The notes under the pieces: model-generated | Databases searched by the model: none | Seen by the model: only the letters and a program-made list of their open reading frames with translations | What the model was told of the DNA's origin: nothing | Part shown: positions 61,968 to 64,000 of the stretch, piece after piece | Layout: every line of letters begins with the position of its first letter | Position numbering within the stretch: position 1 is the first letter of the stretch | Origin: Parafrankia irregularis | GTDB taxonomy: Bacteria; Actinomycetota; Actinomycetes; Frankiales; Frankiaceae | Assembly (NCBI RefSeq): GCF_001536285.1 | Contig: NZ_FAOZ01000015.1 | Span: 62,001 to 126,000, forward strand | Reading direction: 5' to 3' | DNA: 64,000 nt | Made by a program: the position numbers and the translations under genes

Positions 61968-64000
61968 CGCGTCGCCCTCCCGGTGAGGCTCACGTACCGG
62001 CCGAGGGCTGTCACCGGGAAGACCAGCCGGTACAGGTGGTAGTTGATGGAGAAGTCCCAGGGGAAGCCCGTCCCGGTGAACTGCGGCTCGTCCCAGGTGC
62101 CGTCCGCGCGCTGCGTGTCGCACAGCCAGCGGACGCCACGCTCGATCGACTCCCACTCGACGCTGCCGCGCTCCGGCTCCATGGCCAGCAGCGCCAGCAG
62201 CGCCCAGGCGGTCTGCGAGGCGGTCGGCTCGCCGCGTCCGATCCACGAGTCCTCGCGGTAGGAGCGCAGGTCCTCGCCCCAGCCACCGTCGGATGTCTGG
62301 TGCTCGACCAGCCAGTGCGCGGCCGCGAGGATCGCCGGGTGGCTCGCGCTGACTCCCGCGGAGATCAGCGCCGGCACCACGGCACCCGTGCCGTACACGT
62401 GGTTGACGCCCCAGCGGCCGAACCAGGATCCGCCGGCCTCCTGGTTGTCCAGCAGCCACCGGACGGCCCGCTGGGTCATCGGGTGATCGGCCCGGCCGAG
62501 CAGCGCGAGCATCTCGACCATGTGCGCCGTGACGTCCGCCGACGGCGGGTCGACGACCTCACCGAAGTCACAGAACGGGATCTTCGTGACCAGGGTGCGG
62601 ACGTTGTCCGCGTCGAAGGCGCCCCAGGCTCCGTTCGACGAGCGCATCCCCACCGACCAGTCGACGCCCCGCTCCGCGGCGGCACGCAGCTCACGGGCGA
62701 GCCCCGGGTCGGCGGCGGCGATGGTGCCGGCCGCGGCGGACTCGGCCGAAGCCGCCGCCGCGGCGGCCGCGGCCGCTGCCGCCGATCCGGGCCCGGAGCC
62801 GTCGGAGTGATCCACCGGGCCGTGCCCGTCCCCGAGCAGGCGGTGGATGGCGATGACCACCTCGGCGGTGTCGTCGACGTCCGGGTAGAAGTCGTTGTCG
62901 AACTCGAAGGCCCAGCCGCCCGGGGCGAGGGTGGGGCGGCGCACCGCCCAGTCACCGGCGACCCGGACCTCCTCGTCCGCGAGCCAGCGACCAGCCCGCA
63001 CCATGGCCGGGTCGTCGCCGGGCAGGCCGGCGTCGGACAGCGCGACGACCGCGAGCGCGGTGTCCCAGACCGGTGACTGGCACGCCTCGATGCGGCGGAC
63101 CATCCCGTCCGGGGTCTGCTCACGGATCGTGAACCGGTCGAGGGCGCGGAACGCCATCGAGATCACCGGGTGGTTGAGCGGGTAGCCCATGAGGTGCAGG
63201 GCCATGATCGAGTAGACCATGGGCGGCTGGATCCCGCCCCAGCAGCCGTCCGCCTCCTGCCGGGCGATCACCCACTCGGCCGCGCGGCGCAGCGCGAGGC
63301 GGCGCAGCGGCTGGAAGGGCCGCTTCTCGTAGCGGTGCAGCACCACGTCGAGCCGCTCGAACGCCCCGGCCCAGCTGCGCAGCGGGGACTTCACCGGCTT
63401 CGGAGCCGGGACCCGCAGCTCGTCCAGCGTGAAGCCGAGCGAGCGCACCGGCCGCAGCGAGCCGACGATCGTCAGCGCGACCACGGTCTGGCGGGCCCAA
63501 CAGGCGAAGTCGTAGATGTTCAGCGGGAACCAGGGCGGCAGGAAGGACAGCTCCGCGGGCAGCACCGGGATGTCGTCCCAGGACCATTCGCCGAACAGGG
63601 CCAGCCAGATCCGGGTGAACACCCGGGACGCGGCGATGCCGCCGGCGGCACGCACCCACTCGGCCGCGGACCGCATGTGCGGGGCCTGCGGATCGTCACC
63701 GGCGAGCCGGAGCGCGACGTAGGCCTCGATGGTCGTCGAGATGTCGGACGGGCCGCCGTAGAAGGTGGCCCAGCCGCCGTCGGGGAGCTGCTGGGAACGG
63801 ATCCAGCGTCCGGTCTCCTGCGCCGTGGCCGGCGTGAGGATGCCGAGGAACTGCCGAAGCATGAGGTCCTCGGCGTCCATGGTGACGTTGGTTTCCAGCT
63901 CGCCCTTCCACCAGCCTTCGTCGGCCTGGAGGGAGAGCAGGTGGTCGCGTCCGCGCGCCAGGGTGTCGACCACCGGGTCACGGTGGGCGTCGGCGGGCTG
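61964..64000 (-). CDS. shc: Squalene-hopene cyclase (5' end beyond window)
   Basis: At least 670 residues of the membrane-associated cyclase that converts squalene to hopene. It shows GWWKGELETNVTMDAEDLML, many QW repeats (DGGWATFYGG, DGCWGGIQPP, GGSWFGRWG, DGGWGED, DGTWDEPQ), the catalytic DVDD in YPDVDDTAEV, and GTGFPWDFSINYHLY near the end. A GTG at 63973 could start it, but the frame is open to the window edge and relatives carry more N-terminal sequence, so the start is probably outside. An Ala-rich tract (about 62750-62783) is inserted after the DVDD region, in a surface part. Its stop overlaps hpnG-ispH by 4 bp. Confidence 0.95.
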   Translation of the reverse strand, partial: QPADAHRDPVVDTLARGRDHLLSLQADEGWWKGELETNVTMDAEDLMLRQFLGILTPATAQETGRWIRSQQLPDGGWATFYGGPSDISTTIEAYVALRLAGDDPQAPHMRSAAEWVRAAGGIAASRVFTRIWLALFGEWSWDDIPVLPAELSFLPPWFPLNIYDFACWARQTVVALTIVGSLRPVRSLGFTLDELRVPAPKPVKSPLRSWAGAFERLDVVLHRYEKRPFQPLRRLALRRAAEWVIARQEADGCWGGIQPPMVYSIMALHLMGYPLNHPVISMAFRALDRFTIREQTPDGMVRRIEACQSPVWDTALAVVALSDAGLPGDDPAMVRAGRWLADEEVRVAGDWAVRRPTLAPGGWAFEFDNDFYPDVDDTAEVVIAIHRLLGDGHGPVDHSDGSGPGSAAAAAAAAAAASAESAAAGTIAAADPGLARELRAAAERGVDWSVGMRSSNGAWGAFDADNVRTLVTKIPFCDFGEVVDPPSADVTAHMVEMLALLGRADHPMTQRAVRWLLDNQEAGGSWFGRWGVNHVYGTGAVVPALISAGVSASHPAILAAAHWLVEHQTSDGGWGEDLRSYREDSWIGRGEPTASQTAWALLALLAMEPERGSVEWESIERGVRWLCDTQRADGTWDEPQFTGTGFPWDFSINYHLYRLVFPVTALGRYVSLTGRATR

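Overview
The window is high-GC actinobacterial DNA with many GTG/TTG starts, 4-bp ATGA/TTGA gene overlaps and low-complexity insertions in enzymes. The gene set (fused LivHM transporter, purine-to-urea pathway, urease ABC/FGD without ureE, actinobacterial hopanoid genes) suggests a Frankia-like member of the Frankiaceae. That assignment rests on gene content and style only; there is no rRNA or marker gene to confirm it.

Layout. 1-3.5 kb (minus strand): pncB, an NrtR-like NUDIX regulator, clpS and a DUF2017 gene, a common actinobacterial neighbourhood. 3.8-7.4 kb: a small membrane protein, an XRE regulator with a NUDIX-like C-terminal region, an SDR epimerase and an unknown protein. 7.8-13.9 kb: a branched-chain amino-acid type ABC transporter (small membrane protein, fused livHM, livG, livF, and a convergent lipoprotein binding protein). 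14-19 kb: a winged-helix protein with long acidic repeats, DUF5709, an orphan degenerate ABC ATPase, an agmatinase-family ureohydrolase and a SpoU methyltransferase.

19-46 kb is a nitrogen-salvage region. An 8-oxoguanine deaminase-like amidohydrolase and a DUF6986 aldolase-like protein precede a tight minus-strand operon xdhB-xdhC-xdhA-allB-(allantoicase/OHCU decarboxylase fusion)-uraH. Next come an ATP-binding regulator-like protein, an adenine-deaminase homologue that has lost its metal ligands, a NitT/TauT-type ABC transporter (divergent from urease) and ureABC. After a SepF-like gene, a PhyH-family dioxygenase and a small lipoprotein come ureF, a TetR remnant, ureG and ureD. Together they would take xanthine or guanine derivatives through urate, allantoin and allantoate to glyoxylate and urea, and urea to ammonia. 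No urate oxidase gene is visible here.

46.5-51 kb: a two-component system with an upstream membrane protein, then a secreted protein paired with a sortase. 51-64 kb: hopanoid genes (hpnB; hpnH; an HpnG-IspH fusion; shc running off the right end) interrupted by an MFS exporter with its TetR, and by a TetR-controlled operon of two paralogous membrane proteins plus orphan oxidase subunits III and IV.

At least five copies of a roughly 50-bp palindromic element lie between genes. Their conserved core (TGGTCG...CGACCA) is flanked by arms whose sequence differs from copy to copy while staying complementary. A compact inverted-repeat region upstream of the adenine-deaminase-like gene can fold in two mutually exclusive ways and is the best candidate for a new cis-acting RNA.
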